Shown here: positions 26,428-35,177 of the stretch, piece after piece
Position numbering within the stretch: the stretch's first letter is position 1
Layout of the letters: each line of letters opens with the position of its first letter
From: Prevotella sp. P5-50
GTDB lineage: Bacteria; Bacteroidota; Bacteroidia; Bacteroidales; Bacteroidaceae
Length of the DNA: 64,000 bases
Direction of reading: 5' to 3'
Assembly (NCBI RefSeq): GCF_002251295.1
Contig: NZ_NPJA01000001.1
Location: 1-64,000, forward strand
Position numbers and translations under genes: made by a program
The notes under the pieces: model-generated
Told to the model about the DNA's origin: nothing
What the model saw: the letters and a program-made list of their open reading frames with translations, nothing else
Databases searched by the model: none

Positions 26428-27783
26428 TTACATCTTGGGCATTCCACCCTTCATGTGGCGCATGGCATTAGCCATCTGCATCATTTTCGAGCTATTGCCG
26501 CCTGTCATCATCTTCATCACCTTACGGGTCTGCTCAAACTGTTTGAGCAGGCGGTTCACATCTTCTATCTTTGAACCACTACCCTTTGCTATACGCTGAC
26601 GACGACTTTGATTGATGATATCTGGGTTTGCACGTTCTTTGGGTGTCATCGACTGAATGATGGCCTCAACACCTTTAAAGGCATTATCATCGATATCCAC
26701 ATCCTTGATAGCTTTTCCTACACCAGGTATCATGGCTGCAAGATCTTTGATATTACCCATTTTCTTGATTTGCTGAATCTGACTCATGAAGTCGTTGAAA
26801 TCAAACTTGTTCTTGCGAATCTTCTTCTCAAGTTCTTTGGCCTGTTTTTCATCAAACTGTTCCTGAGCACGTTCAACAAGTGATACGATATCACCCATTC
26901 CAAGAATACGGTCTGCCATTCGATCAGGATGGAATACATCAATAGCTTCCATCTTTTCACCTGTTCCCACAAACTTGATGGGTTTGGTTACAACAGTACG
27001 AATGGAAAGGGCAGCACCACCACGGGTGTCACCATCGAGTTTGGTGAGTACTACACCATCGAAGTCAAGCCGATCGTTAAACTCCTTGGCAGTATTAACA
27101 GCATCCTGACCCGTCATGGCGTCAACCACGAAGAGCGTTTCATCTGGATTGACAGCCTCTTTGAGCGTAGCTATCTCGTTCATCATCTCCTCATCAACGG
27201 CCAAGCGACCAGCAGTATCGATGATGACAACATTATAGTTTTTAGCCTTCGCTTCACGAATGGCATTATTGGCAATCTCTACAACATTTTTATTATCTGG
27301 CTCGGAATATACAGGTACACCAACACTCTCGCCCACTACGTGCAACTGCTGGATAGCAGCAGGACGATAGACGTCGCATGCCACGAGCAATGGATTCTTA
27401 TGCTGTTTGTTTTTCAGCATATTAGCAAGTTTTCCGCTGAACGTTGTCTTACCCGAACCTTGCAGACCCGACATCAGCACGATGGCAGGACGATTCTCTA
27501 ATGTAAGTTCGACAGCTTTACCGCCCATCAGTTCAGCCAGTTCGTCGTGTACAATCTTCACCATCAACTGACTGGGCTTCACAGCAGTCAGCACATTCAT
27601 ACCCATGGCTTTCTGCTTTACCGTATCAGTAAAGCTCTTGGCTACCTTATAGTTGACGTCAGCATCCAATAATGCACGACGCACATCCTTTAAGGTTTCT
27701 GCCACGTTAATCTCGGTGATTTTTCCTTCACCTTTCAGTATCTTGAACGAACGTTCAAGTCTTTCACTTAAGTTTTCAAACAT
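26428..27783 (-). CDS. ffh: Signal recognition particle protein
   Basis: The 451-residue GTPase has the N domain (about 1-90), the G domain with GLQGSGKTTFSGKLA near 107-121, DTAGR near 190-194 and TKLDGDTRGG near 248-257, and a methionine-rich M domain ending GNSSKMMQMANAMRHMKGGMPKM. It binds signal sequences and 4.5S/SRP RNA and delivers ribosomes to the membrane through FtsY. A well-formed promoter lies at 27808-27839. Confidence 0.97.
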   Translation of the reverse strand: MFENLSERLERSFKILKGEGKITEINVAETLKDVRRALLDADVNYKVAKSFTDTVKQKAMGMNVLTAVKPSQLMVKIVHDELAELMGGKAVELTLENRPAIVLMSGLQGSGKTTFSGKLANMLKNKQHKNPLLVACDVYRPAAIQQLHVVGESVGVPVYSEPDNKNVVEIANNAIREAKAKNYNVVIIDTAGRLAVDEEMMNEIATLKEAVNPDETLFVVDAMTGQDAVNTAKEFNDRLDFDGVVLTKLDGDTRGGAALSIRTVVTKPIKFVGTGEKMEAIDVFHPDRMADRILGMGDIVSLVERAQEQFDEKQAKELEKKIRKNKFDFNDFMSQIQQIKKMGNIKDLAAMIPGVGKAIKDVDIDDNAFKGVEAIIQSMTPKERANPDIINQSRRQRIAKGSGSKIEDVNRLLKQFEQTRKVMKMMTGGNSSKMMQMANAMRHMKGGMPKM

Positions 27784-27807
27784 ATCTTATTACTTATATC
27801 TTTGGTG

Positions 27808-27839
27808 CAAAGATACAAATTAGAACCCGAAATACCAAA
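27808..27839 (-). promoter_or_regulatory. ffh promoter
   Basis: On the minus strand TTTG (27839-27836), 20 bp, TATCTTTG (27815-27808), about 25 bp before the ffh ATG. Confidence 0.7.
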
Positions 27840-27945
27840 TTTTACTGCACGTAATGCTTGGGAAAAATACAACCGCCCCTTCTATTTGCACACCACAAAA
27901 CGGAATGTGCAATATCTGTAATCGAGAATCGCCATCAGAGATGGA

Positions 27946-28034
27946 AAAGAAAAACGGTCGGCAGCATACCGACCGATTTCATACTAAACTAAACAAATAC
28001 TATTACCATTTTTGTGTCTGTGATGTTCTTAACA
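27946..28034 (-). ncRNA. Candidate small RNA of about 90 nt
   Basis: A promoter at 28070-28040 and an intrinsic terminator (stem CGGTCGG 27961-27955 with CCGACCG 27975-27969 and a following T-rich tract) bracket about 90 nt on the minus strand. The only frames inside are a 6-codon and a 15-codon one, the latter running through the terminator. It lies between an unrelated membrane-protein gene and ffh. Promoter and terminator are seen; an independent RNA is inferred. It could instead be the end of the upstream transcript. Confidence 0.5.
27955..27975 (-). terminator. Intrinsic terminator upstream of ffh
   Basis: A perfect 7-bp GC-rich stem with a 7-nt loop is followed on the minus strand by TTTTTCTTTT. 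It isolates ffh from upstream transcription. Confidence 0.8.
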
Positions 28035-28039
28035 CGTTG

Positions 28040-28070
28040 CAAAGGTACGCCTATTCTCCCAATGCCACAA
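28040..28070 (-). promoter_or_regulatory. Promoter of the candidate small RNA
   Basis: TTG at 28070-28068, 20 bp, TACCTTTG at 28047-28040 on the minus strand. It lies downstream of the stop at 28088 and has no coding gene before the terminator. Confidence 0.6.
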
Positions 28071-28087
28071 TACCTAAAAATGAGGGA

Positions 28088-28672
28088 TTAGCCAAACACA
28101 AAGCGTATGGACTCATAGATTTGCATGAATAGTATATAGAAAAGTATGAAAGGAGTAATACTACGGAGTCCATCCAACAACGAGTCATAGACATGCCCGA
28201 TATGACGGATTCGCTCCATTACCGCTCCATATAACATGGATGAGGTGACGATGGAGAATGCCAATACAGGAAGGAGGCTTGAAGCGAATGGCGACGGAAA
28301 CAGATGTCCGGTAGCGCTCAACAACACGGCATGGGGCAGTATGGTCAGCAAAAGTAATGCCACAGCATAGACCACCAAGAGTCCCAGACTCATCAGCAAG
28401 GCACGGCGTTCGCGATAGGTATTGCTGTAGGCCAATACTCCACATCGGCGCAAGCAACCATAAGCCATTCCCATCAACAATATATTCACCATCAATGGCG
28501 TTGCCAATATCTCAGAGAAATGTCCGAAAAACCAGCGCAATCCTTCACTAGACAGAAGAGAACGAACTTGATCGTTTGGAAATGCCGCACTCCATATCCA
28601 CGAAAACAAGATTAACGCCACCTCTGCCATTGCCAAGGTTGTTGCAAAATATGCTAATCGCTTTTTCACCAT
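28088..28672 (-). CDS. Small multi-pass membrane protein with AbgT-like segment
   Basis: The 194-residue protein has about five hydrophobic segments (about 8-30, 55-75, 88-115, 125-148 and 170-188). The stretch LLSSEGLRWFFGHF near 39-52, followed by ATPLMVNILLMGMAYGCLRRCG, resembles the N-terminal part of AbgT-family p-aminobenzoyl-glutamate transporters. AbgT proteins are about 500 residues, so this is at most a partial relative. It follows the kinase/response-regulator pair after 51 bp on the same strand, suggesting a role connected with that signalling system. Function unknown. Confidence 0.6.
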   Translation of the reverse strand: MVKKRLAYFATTLAMAEVALILFSWIWSAAFPNDQVRSLLSSEGLRWFFGHFSEILATPLMVNILLMGMAYGCLRRCGVLAYSNTYRERRALLMSLGLLVVYAVALLLLTILPHAVLLSATGHLFPSPFASSLLPVLAFSIVTSSMLYGAVMERIRHIGHVYDSLLDGLRSITPFILFYILFMQIYESIRFVFG

Positions 28673-28723
28673 ATCGACATACTCATACTGATTACTCTCT
28701 TCACCTCTAATCGGTCAGTTTCA

Positions 28724-29440
28724 TCACTCTGCGTCAGGTTCAAGATTGTCAAGGTCGAGGATACGCAACTCCAAGGCTCTTACCACCAAACGGGTGGCGT
28801 TAACACTCTCTCCTTCAGGAAAGAGTTTGTGGACCAGTTCATTCTGTCGCTTCTCCAGACTCTTCACGCCAAAGGGCATTCCCCGCAGGTTGGTAATCTG
28901 TTCTTTAGTATAGCCGAGGGCCAGATGACGCAGGAAACGCTCATCATATTCATCAATCTCATAGTTGACCAAAGCCTCTTGACGTACCAGTTGCATGGTA
29001 ACATCCCGTTTGAAACGCTCAACAATCTTTTTGAGTATAGGTTCGTTGAATACCAGTTGTTTGCCTTCCATCACAGCTCCGACATCTGAACGAGTCAGCA
29101 ATTCTCCACTTTTAAGAATGATGCCGTCTGCTCCCGCATCGAGTGCATCAACCCAGAGTTTCTCATTGAGAATCTCGCCGGTAAAAATCAGCACTTTTAC
29201 CTCTTTATAGTTTTGTTTGGTCTGACGACAGATTTCCACACCAACAGTTGTAGAACCTCCAAGTCCGAGGTCAAGCAATACCAAGTCCGGTCTTTGCTGA
29301 CGGATCAGCTTCCAATAGTCAGCTTCATTGCTTGCCGTACCTATGATGTCGGCTTCAGGAATATCGTTTCTGATGATTCCTTCCGTGCCTTTAAGTTCCA
29401 ACGGCACATCTTCTACGATAATAAGTTTAAAGTTTTCCAT
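28724..29440 (-). CDS. Response regulator with LuxR-like C-terminal region
   Basis: The 238-residue protein has a receiver domain (about 1-125) with acidic residues ED near 10-11, phosphoacceptor Asp in VLLDLGLGG near 54-62, FTGEI near 86-90 and the conserved Lys in ILKSGE near 108-113. The C-terminal part (about 160-238) looks like a diverged LuxR-type helix-turn-helix: LRHLALGYTKEQITNLRGM then GVKSLEKRQNELVHKLF. Its start overlaps the end of the large kinase gene by 14 bp, so kinase and regulator are translationally coupled. Confidence 0.85.
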   Translation of the reverse strand: MENFKLIIVEDVPLELKGTEGIIRNDIPEADIIGTASNEADYWKLIRQQRPDLVLLDLGLGGSTTVGVEICRQTKQNYKEVKVLIFTGEILNEKLWVDALDAGADGIILKSGELLTRSDVGAVMEGKQLVFNEPILKKIVERFKRDVTMQLVRQEALVNYEIDEYDERFLRHLALGYTKEQITNLRGMPFGVKSLEKRQNELVHKLFPEGESVNATRLVVRALELRILDLDNLEPDAE

Positions 29441-32400
29441 ATTTGGGTAATGTTAATTTCACATAAGTTTTACCATCCTCTACTGTTGCCCAAATGCCAC
29501 AACCACGCAAGTTTGTTGTTTCTCCATGATCGCGCACCACCTGTCGGCATAACAGATAAGGTATATGTTCTGAAGAGGAAGGGGTGAAGAGTGTTTCTGC
29601 CTCCTCCTTTGAAATATTCATGTGTGGTTGGGTAATAGTAAAGAGCCAATAACGGTTGTCTTTGCTCTCTACACTAACCTCGCTGTCTTTTTGCACCAAG
29701 ATTTGCCACATCACATTCAGCGCATGGCTATCTCCCAAAACTTGATGACCATAGCAATCGACAGCCTTGAGATGAAGATGGAAGCGTTCCACTTGTCGAA
29801 GTGCTTGTTCGCTGAGAATACCATAGAGTTCGCGATAGTAGCTGACCACTTCTGCGAGATTGTTCTGATCATCTGCAGAAGCCAACTGTCGGATGCGGTT
29901 GGGATAATACATGGTCTCATGTTTTAGCGTTGACAAACAGTTGTCAAGTACGGCATTGGTAACATGAAGATTGCTACATTCAAGTTCTGCCCGCCGCAAT
30001 TCGTCATCCGCCAGTTCGATATCTATGCGTTGTTTTTTCTCCCTATTGAACTGTTTATATAGTCGATGCCGATAATATTGCATATAGTAGGCTGGGATGA
30101 GAAGCATGAGGATGATGATGAGCAGAATGACCGCGATACGCTTATTAGATTGCGATTGCTGCATTTTTCGGCAATAGTCAGCAAGGGTATTGTCTGCTGA
30201 GAGTTCTTTATACAGTTGGGTGTAGGCCTTGTTATTATAAGCATAGAGTTGCCAATCGTGAAGGGCAAGGGCTGCCACCGCACTCTCATTACGAATGTCG
30301 AGCACTACTTGATAGTTGACATCAACACTATCGTGCAGCCACGCTATTTCTGGCGATAGTGTGGCACTCTCGTCAATCAGTTTCATGAGCAGGCGGCTGT
30401 CAGAACGTTGTTTGAGATACTGCAAGTTAAGGTATTTCATGCATGAATCTGCAAATTCCAACGTGCGTTCATACGTTCCGTTGATATTGGAGAAATAGGC
30501 TGAGTCTGCATAGATATGAGCCTGATTGCGGTTATATTGAGCGACCATGGTGTTCCACCCTACCATTAGCAACAACAATACTGTGAGCGTACGACGAACT
30601 CCTTTGGGCAATCGGAAAGCAAACCTACTCCCCTTTCCTACTGCGCTTTCTGCAGTCAGCGTACAGACGCTGAAGATGCTGCTTATCTTACGGTATTTCT
30701 CAATAATACCTTTACAGTTCATCAATCCGAAGCCATGCGAGCGTTGTTCTCCTGTTGGCGTTTCGCCCACATGATCTATTACTGGCTTGGCATCGAAGAG
30801 ATGGTCGAGGGTCTGTTGGTCCATTCCTTTGCCGGTATCGCTAACCGTTACCTCCACGTATGTTTCAGTTTCGCTGGCGCTGACCGTCACGAGTCCATTA
30901 CGTTCTGTAAACTTCCGGGCATTATCTGCCAACGTATTAAGCATGAAGAGGGTGAGCACTCTGTCGGCCTTGACTACTGCGGTAGTTGGTTCCACTTCGA
31001 GTGTCACTTGTTTCATATTGAATCCTGTACGACTATGGGCAACAATATCGAAGAGTCCTTGAAGTGGGAAACTCTCGATATGGAGATTCAGACTGCCTTG
31101 ACGCAATTGAATCCATTGTGTCAGCACATCATTATATTTATTGATTTGATCGGTCAGTTCCTGAATATAGCCAAGCCGTTCCTGCCGTATCTTGAGCATA
31201 TTCTGCTGTTCATCAGTCGAAGGTTTAGCATGAGGAGTGTCCCCGAGTCGCTTCACTTCATGGAGAATACGGTCTATGAGTGGTATGATGCTGATGACAA
31301 GTGCGACCTTGGCCCGCTGTTCCAAATGCTGTTTTTCGTTGCGCTCCACCCTCATCCATGCTTCTGCAACTTCTTCTTGCTTTTGTTCCAGGATCTCTGT
31401 CAGTTGGTTGTCCTGCTTCTGCCTGCGGTTCATGCGGTTGAAGATCCAAAGTAACAGTATCAGCAGGAAGATGGCCACGATAACGGCTATTATCATGACG
31501 TTAAGTTGCATGGAAGCCACTTCATACATATTGGCGCGTGCTTCTAATTCACGATCCTGACGAGTGCGTTCCTGTATATCGATATAAACATTGCGGTTAT
31601 AATCGCTTTGGGGTTTATCGTTGAGAGCCGCATAGGCCACACTCATCTGTTCGCGAATACTTGCCACAAGGTCTGGAGCCTGATTGATGCGTTTGTCTGC
31701 CAATGCTTGGTAAAGGTGTTTGAGGGCTTGGCGGTCGTCTCCCATGACATGGTAGCATGTGGCCAGCGTGCGGTGTGCACCTGCAATCTGATAGACATCG
31801 CCAAACTGCCGGAACAGCATGAGTGCCTCTTCTGCCAGTTGCAGGTCATTCTGACGTTCTGCCAAAGCCTCTTTGGCGTTGGCTTCAAAGTAGGGATAAT
31901 GACAACGTTCTGCCATGGAAACACAATGGAAAAGATTTTCTATTTCTTCGTTGGCAATATCTTCGGCTGTTCCCTCTATGATAATACCTCCTGCGCCGAT
32001 ATTGTAGAGGTAATTAAGATACTGTGCTGTGTCGCGACGCACATCATCCTCGTTGATTTGTCGAATGGCATTGGAGGCTTGTCGCTCCAAACCTACATAA
32101 TAATAGTAGGTGGAATTGACGATGGCCAATTCGCTCTCGGCATAAATCATCCGTCGGGTATCTCTTGGCGAGAGTGCTGCACGCTCTTCGTTGATACGGC
32201 GCAAACAGTTTAGTGCTCGTTCGCGATGCTCATAAAAATCACGATTGCGAGAACGACGTTGACAGAGTCGCATCAGTTGCACTTGCGAGACGAGTTGTTC
32301 TATCTGATTGTCGGTTAGCGTAGCAGCCTCTGTCAGTTGCTGTTCTGCCTTGGCATAATCCATCCGGACAATATTGGCGAAGGCCAGATTGTTGAGTGCT

Positions 32401-32636
32401 TCTGCCTTTCCGTCATCGTCATACTGTGCCAGTTGGAGGGCTTTTCGGGCATAATGCTCCACAGAATCCAACGAGCGGTAATGGGCTTCATAGGCCTTGT
32501 CGTTGAATTGTTGTACATCTTGCCGTGGAGGAGCCTGACATGAGCTCGTCAGCAGAAGGAGTGCTAATGGTGCAATAAAAAAAACGTAAAGGAGATTAAG
32601 AAATGAACTCTCTGCTTTTATCGCATCGTGTTTCAT
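29427..32636 (-). CDS. Giant sensor kinase with TPR sensor and two kinase-like modules
   Basis: The 1069-residue protein starts with a signal or lipoprotein-like segment (LLLLTSSC, Cys33) and about 330 residues of TPR-like helices. A TM (about 377-400), a coiled coil and a kinase module follow. The ATPase part has LNTLADNARKF near 580, VSDTGKGM near 618 and HGFGLMNCKGIIEKY near 655. A second TM (about 700), an external segment (about 720-850), a third TM (about 857-878) and another cytoplasmic module come next, with STLKHETMYYPNRIRQL near 930 as a possible second phosphoacceptor and a poorly conserved ATPase-like tail. This fits the Bacteroidales DUF5112/DUF5113 kinases as I remember them. 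An AGGAG lies about 9 bp before the ATG, unusual for this phylum. Confidence 0.8.
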   Translation of the reverse strand: MKHDAIKAESSFLNLLYVFFIAPLALLLLTSSCQAPPRQDVQQFNDKAYEAHYRSLDSVEHYARKALQLAQYDDDGKAEALNNLAFANIVRMDYAKAEQQLTEAATLTDNQIEQLVSQVQLMRLCQRRSRNRDFYEHRERALNCLRRINEERAALSPRDTRRMIYAESELAIVNSTYYYYVGLERQASNAIRQINEDDVRRDTAQYLNYLYNIGAGGIIIEGTAEDIANEEIENLFHCVSMAERCHYPYFEANAKEALAERQNDLQLAEEALMLFRQFGDVYQIAGAHRTLATCYHVMGDDRQALKHLYQALADKRINQAPDLVASIREQMSVAYAALNDKPQSDYNRNVYIDIQERTRQDRELEARANMYEVASMQLNVMIIAVIVAIFLLILLLWIFNRMNRRQKQDNQLTEILEQKQEEVAEAWMRVERNEKQHLEQRAKVALVISIIPLIDRILHEVKRLGDTPHAKPSTDEQQNMLKIRQERLGYIQELTDQINKYNDVLTQWIQLRQGSLNLHIESFPLQGLFDIVAHSRTGFNMKQVTLEVEPTTAVVKADRVLTLFMLNTLADNARKFTERNGLVTVSASETETYVEVTVSDTGKGMDQQTLDHLFDAKPVIDHVGETPTGEQRSHGFGLMNCKGIIEKYRKISSIFSVCTLTAESAVGKGSRFAFRLPKGVRRTLTVLLLLMVGWNTMVAQYNRNQAHIYADSAYFSNINGTYERTLEFADSCMKYLNLQYLKQRSDSRLLMKLIDESATLSPEIAWLHDSVDVNYQVVLDIRNESAVAALALHDWQLYAYNNKAYTQLYKELSADNTLADYCRKMQQSQSNKRIAVILLIIILMLLIPAYYMQYYRHRLYKQFNREKKQRIDIELADDELRRAELECSNLHVTNAVLDNCLSTLKHETMYYPNRIRQLASADDQNNLAEVVSYYRELYGILSEQALRQVERFHLHLKAVDCYGHQVLGDSHALNVMWQILVQKDSEVSVESKDNRYWLFTITQPHMNISKEEAETLFTPSSSEHIPYLLCRQVVRDHGETTNLRGCGIWATVEDGKTYVKLTLPKYGKL

Positions 32637-32707
32637 ATCTTAATCTCCTTTTGTTTATGATGATAATAAGCCGATGATTTTCTCCTTTTAGCAAAGGGAG
32701 TGAGTCA

Positions 32708-33376
32708 TCATGCGCGAGCAGCGGCTACATAGCCAAGTGCTTCCTTGCACTTGTCGGTAACATACTGCCAGTCGCCGGCTTTTACCTTGTCAGCGGGGAA
32801 GAGCTTCGAGCCCATACCTACGCAATAGACGCCAGCCTTGAACCATGCTTTGAGGTTTTCGGCTTCTGGAGCCACACCACCTGTAACCATGATTTTTGAC
32901 CAAGGCATTGGAGCCTTCAGACCTTTTACCATGTTGGGACCTACCACATCGCCAGGGAACACCTTGGTCAGGTCGCATCCCAGTTCCTGGGCTTTACCGA
33001 TTTCGCTGACTGTCATGCAGCCTGGGCAATAAGGCACAAGGCGGCGGTTGCACACGGGAGCAATTTCGGGATTGAACAATGGACCAACCACGAAGTTGGC
33101 ACCCAACTGCAGATAAAGAGCTGCTGTGGGAGCGTCAACTACAGAACCGATACCGAGAGCCAGTTCGGGGCACTCTTTATCAGCCCATTTCACGAGTTCA
33201 CCAAAAATCTCGTGGGCGAAATCGCCACGGTTGGTAAATTCGAATGCACGGACACCACCTTCGTAGCAGGCTTTTACCACATTCTTACAAACCTCAAGGT
33301 CTTTATTGTAGAATACAGGAACCATTCCTGTATCGCCGATTTTCTTCAGTACGGCTATCTTATCAAATTTACTCAT
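32708..33376 (-). CDS. eda: 2-keto-3-deoxy-6-phosphogluconate aldolase
   Basis: The 222-residue class I aldolase splits KDPG into pyruvate and glyceraldehyde 3-phosphate. VPVFYNKD and [12 protein letters not shown] near the start carry the general-base glutamate, and [18 protein letters not shown] near 132-149 holds the Schiff-base lysine in [13 protein letters not shown] near 162-169 binds phosphate. It lies 23 bp after kdgK on the same strand and performs the step after it in hexuronate catabolism. Confidence 0.95.
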   Translation of the reverse strand: MSKFDKIAVLKKIGDTGMVPVFYNKDLEVCKNVVKACYEGGVRAFEFTNRGDFAHEIFGELVKWADKECPELALGIGSVVDAPTAALYLQLGANFVVGPLFNPEIAPVCNRRLVPYCPGCMTVSEIGKAQELGCDLTKVFPGDVVGPNMVKGLKAPMPWSKIMVTGGVAPEAENLKAWFKAGVYCVGMGSKLFPADKVKAGDWQYVTDKCKEALGYVAAARA

Positions 33377-33399
33377 AATGATTGCTATGATTAGAATGA

Positions 33400-34422
33400 T
33401 TAGCGCTGAACACGTCCGTTGGCATTTCCGCCAGCCAAAGCCTCTACCTCGTCAGCACTTACAAGGTTGAAGTCGCCGTTGATAGTATGCTTCAGAGCTG
33501 AAGCAGCTACTGCAAACTCAAGAGCTTCACCCTGAGTTTTCTTGGTGAGCAGACCATGGATCAGACCACCAGAGAATGAGTCGCCACCACCTACGCGGTC
33601 GATGATGGGGTTGATCTCATAACGCTTCGACTGATAGAACTCCTTGCCATCGTAGATCAAAGCTTTCCAACCGTTGAAGGTTGCTGAGTAAGACTCACGA
33701 AGAGTAGATACTACATATTTGAAGCCGAAAGTTTCCTTCATCTGCTTGAAGATAGTCTCATAACCTGAAGCATCGGTCTTTCCACCTTCTACATCGGCAT
33801 CGGGTTTGAATCCGAGACAGAGTTCTGCGTCTTCCTCGTTACCAATACATACATCAACATACTGCATAAGTGGACGCATGATAGAGATTGCTTTCTCTGA
33901 GGTCCAGAGCTTCTTACGGAAGTTCAGGTCAACAGAAACGGTCACTCCGTGACGCTTAGCAGCCTCACAAGCCAGACGGGTCAGCTCGGCAGCTTTGTCA
34001 GAAATGGCAGGAGTAATGCCTGACCAATGGAACCACTGAGCACCTTCCATGATTTTATCAAAGTCGAAATCGGATGCATCAGCCTCGGCAATAGCGCTGT
34101 TGGCACGGTCGTAGATAACCTTTGATGGGCGCATAGAAGCACCAGTCTCTGCATAGTAAAGACCGACACGGTCACCACCGCGAGCCACAAATTCGGTATT
34201 CACGCCATAGCGGCGCAGTGCGTTAACGGCAATCTGACCAATCTCGTGCTTGGGCAGTTTGCTGACAAAATAGGCTTCATGACCATAGTTAGCCACTGAG
34301 ATTGCCACATTAGCCTCACCTCCACCGGGGATGATGCGGAATGATTCACTCTGAATGAAACGGTCGTTGCCGTTGGGTGACAGGCGAAGCATAATTTCGC
34401 CCAATGTTACGATTTTTGCCAT
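33400..34422 (-). CDS. kdgK: 2-keto-3-deoxygluconate kinase
   Basis: The 340-residue PfkB/ribokinase-family protein starts [14 protein letters not shown], has [15 protein letters not shown] near 33-47 (substrate loop), and ends with the [18 protein letters not shown] anion-hole and catalytic-Asp motif near 275-292. KdgK phosphorylates the keto-deoxy sugar acid before Eda cleaves it. Divergent to lacI-uxaA, with which it forms the altronate/KDG route. The promoter is at 34461-34492. Confidence 0.93.
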   Translation of the reverse strand: MAKIVTLGEIMLRLSPNGNDRFIQSESFRIIPGGGEANVAISVANYGHEAYFVSKLPKHEIGQIAVNALRRYGVNTEFVARGGDRVGLYYAETGASMRPSKVIYDRANSAIAEADASDFDFDKIMEGAQWFHWSGITPAISDKAAELTRLACEAAKRHGVTVSVDLNFRKKLWTSEKAISIMRPLMQYVDVCIGNEEDAELCLGFKPDADVEGGKTDASGYETIFKQMKETFGFKYVVSTLRESYSATFNGWKALIYDGKEFYQSKRYEINPIIDRVGGGDSFSGGLIHGLLTKKTQGEALEFAVAASALKHTINGDFNLVSADEVEALAGGNANGRVQR

Positions 34423-34460
34423 TTGTTTTAGTAATTATCTGCTGTTTGATATTTTGTTTG

Positions 34461-34492
34461 CAAAAGTACATATTAAATTTCAAACGTGCAAA
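34461..34492 (-). promoter_or_regulatory. kdgK-eda promoter
   Basis: On the minus strand TTTG (34492-34489), 20 bp, TACTTTTG (34468-34461), about 40 bp before the kdgK ATG. A nearby near-palindrome GTAAACGTTTTAG (34523-34535) has the CG centre of LacI-family operators and is a candidate site for the divergent regulator. Confidence 0.65.
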
Positions 34493-34768
34493 TTCTATAC
34501 TGTTTTTTCGATTTAAATATGCCGTAAACGTTTTAGTCTGACCTTTTTTTGCCCCTAAAGACGGCAGAAACAGACTATAAGAGTCATGCTATTCCGTATT
34601 GGTTATCATACACCTATTTTATATATATGTTTCAGAGTTTCTTCAGCACTTGATAGAATTTCTTCAGAACATCCACAATACCTTTATACAACTTTCGCAT
34701 GATTCCGCCACAGCTTGCCACTCTTCATTTCTTACCATCAAACTCCCATTATCGTCTGTTATTTCTTG

Positions 34769-34801
34769 GGACTTACTTAGGACTCACTTAGGACTTATCG
34801 C
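34769..34801 (+). repeat. 11-bp tandem repeat, three copies
   Basis: GGACTTACTTA, GGACTCACTTA and a degenerate GGACTTATCGC run head to tail. The same 11-mer consensus, on the other strand, forms a four-copy array at 43244-43287. Confidence 0.75.
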
Positions 34802-34825
34802 TTGTAAACATCCCGAAGCCATTCC

Positions 34826-35014
34826 CAAGGCATCCCGAAGCCGAGAGCAAAGGCTTAAGTTTACTTTAAGACTATGCCGAGGCGAAGATGGCTCGACCAA
34901 AGGTCAAGGCATCCCGAAGCCGAGAGCAAAGGCTTAAGTTTACTTTAAGACTATGCCGAGGCGAAAATGGCTCGACCAAAGGTCAAGGCATCCCGAAGCC
35001 GAGAGCAAAGGCTA
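34826..35014 (+). repeat. 79-bp tandem repeat, 2.4 copies
   Basis: Units start at 34826, 34905 and 34984, each with CAAGGCATCCCGAAGCCGAG. The first two full units differ at one base. Each contains an imperfect palindrome CTTAAGTTTACTTTAAG and then CTATGCCGAGGCGA. A related 30-bp core occurs at 43481-43510. The array sits in the divergent space between kdgK and lacI (34423-35177), which contains no gene. Confidence 0.85.
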
Positions 35015-35138
35015 AAAATCGGTAACATATAACCACTCAATCCCTCCTCCACAACCAAACATGATACTATTATGCCATTTTCTGATACCAAGGACAGACT
35101 ACATCTTAAGAAACAGACAAAGAAAAACGAGTTTTCTT

Positions 35139-35169
35139 TTTGTATTTTGAGCGAATTACATTACCTTTG
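35139..35169 (+). promoter_or_regulatory. lacI-uxaA operon promoter
   Basis: TTTG (35139-35142), 19 bp, TACCTTTG (35162-35169) is a near-ideal promoter ending 8 bp before the regulator ATG, so the 5' leader is very short. Confidence 0.75.
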
Positions 35170-35177
35170 CAACAACT

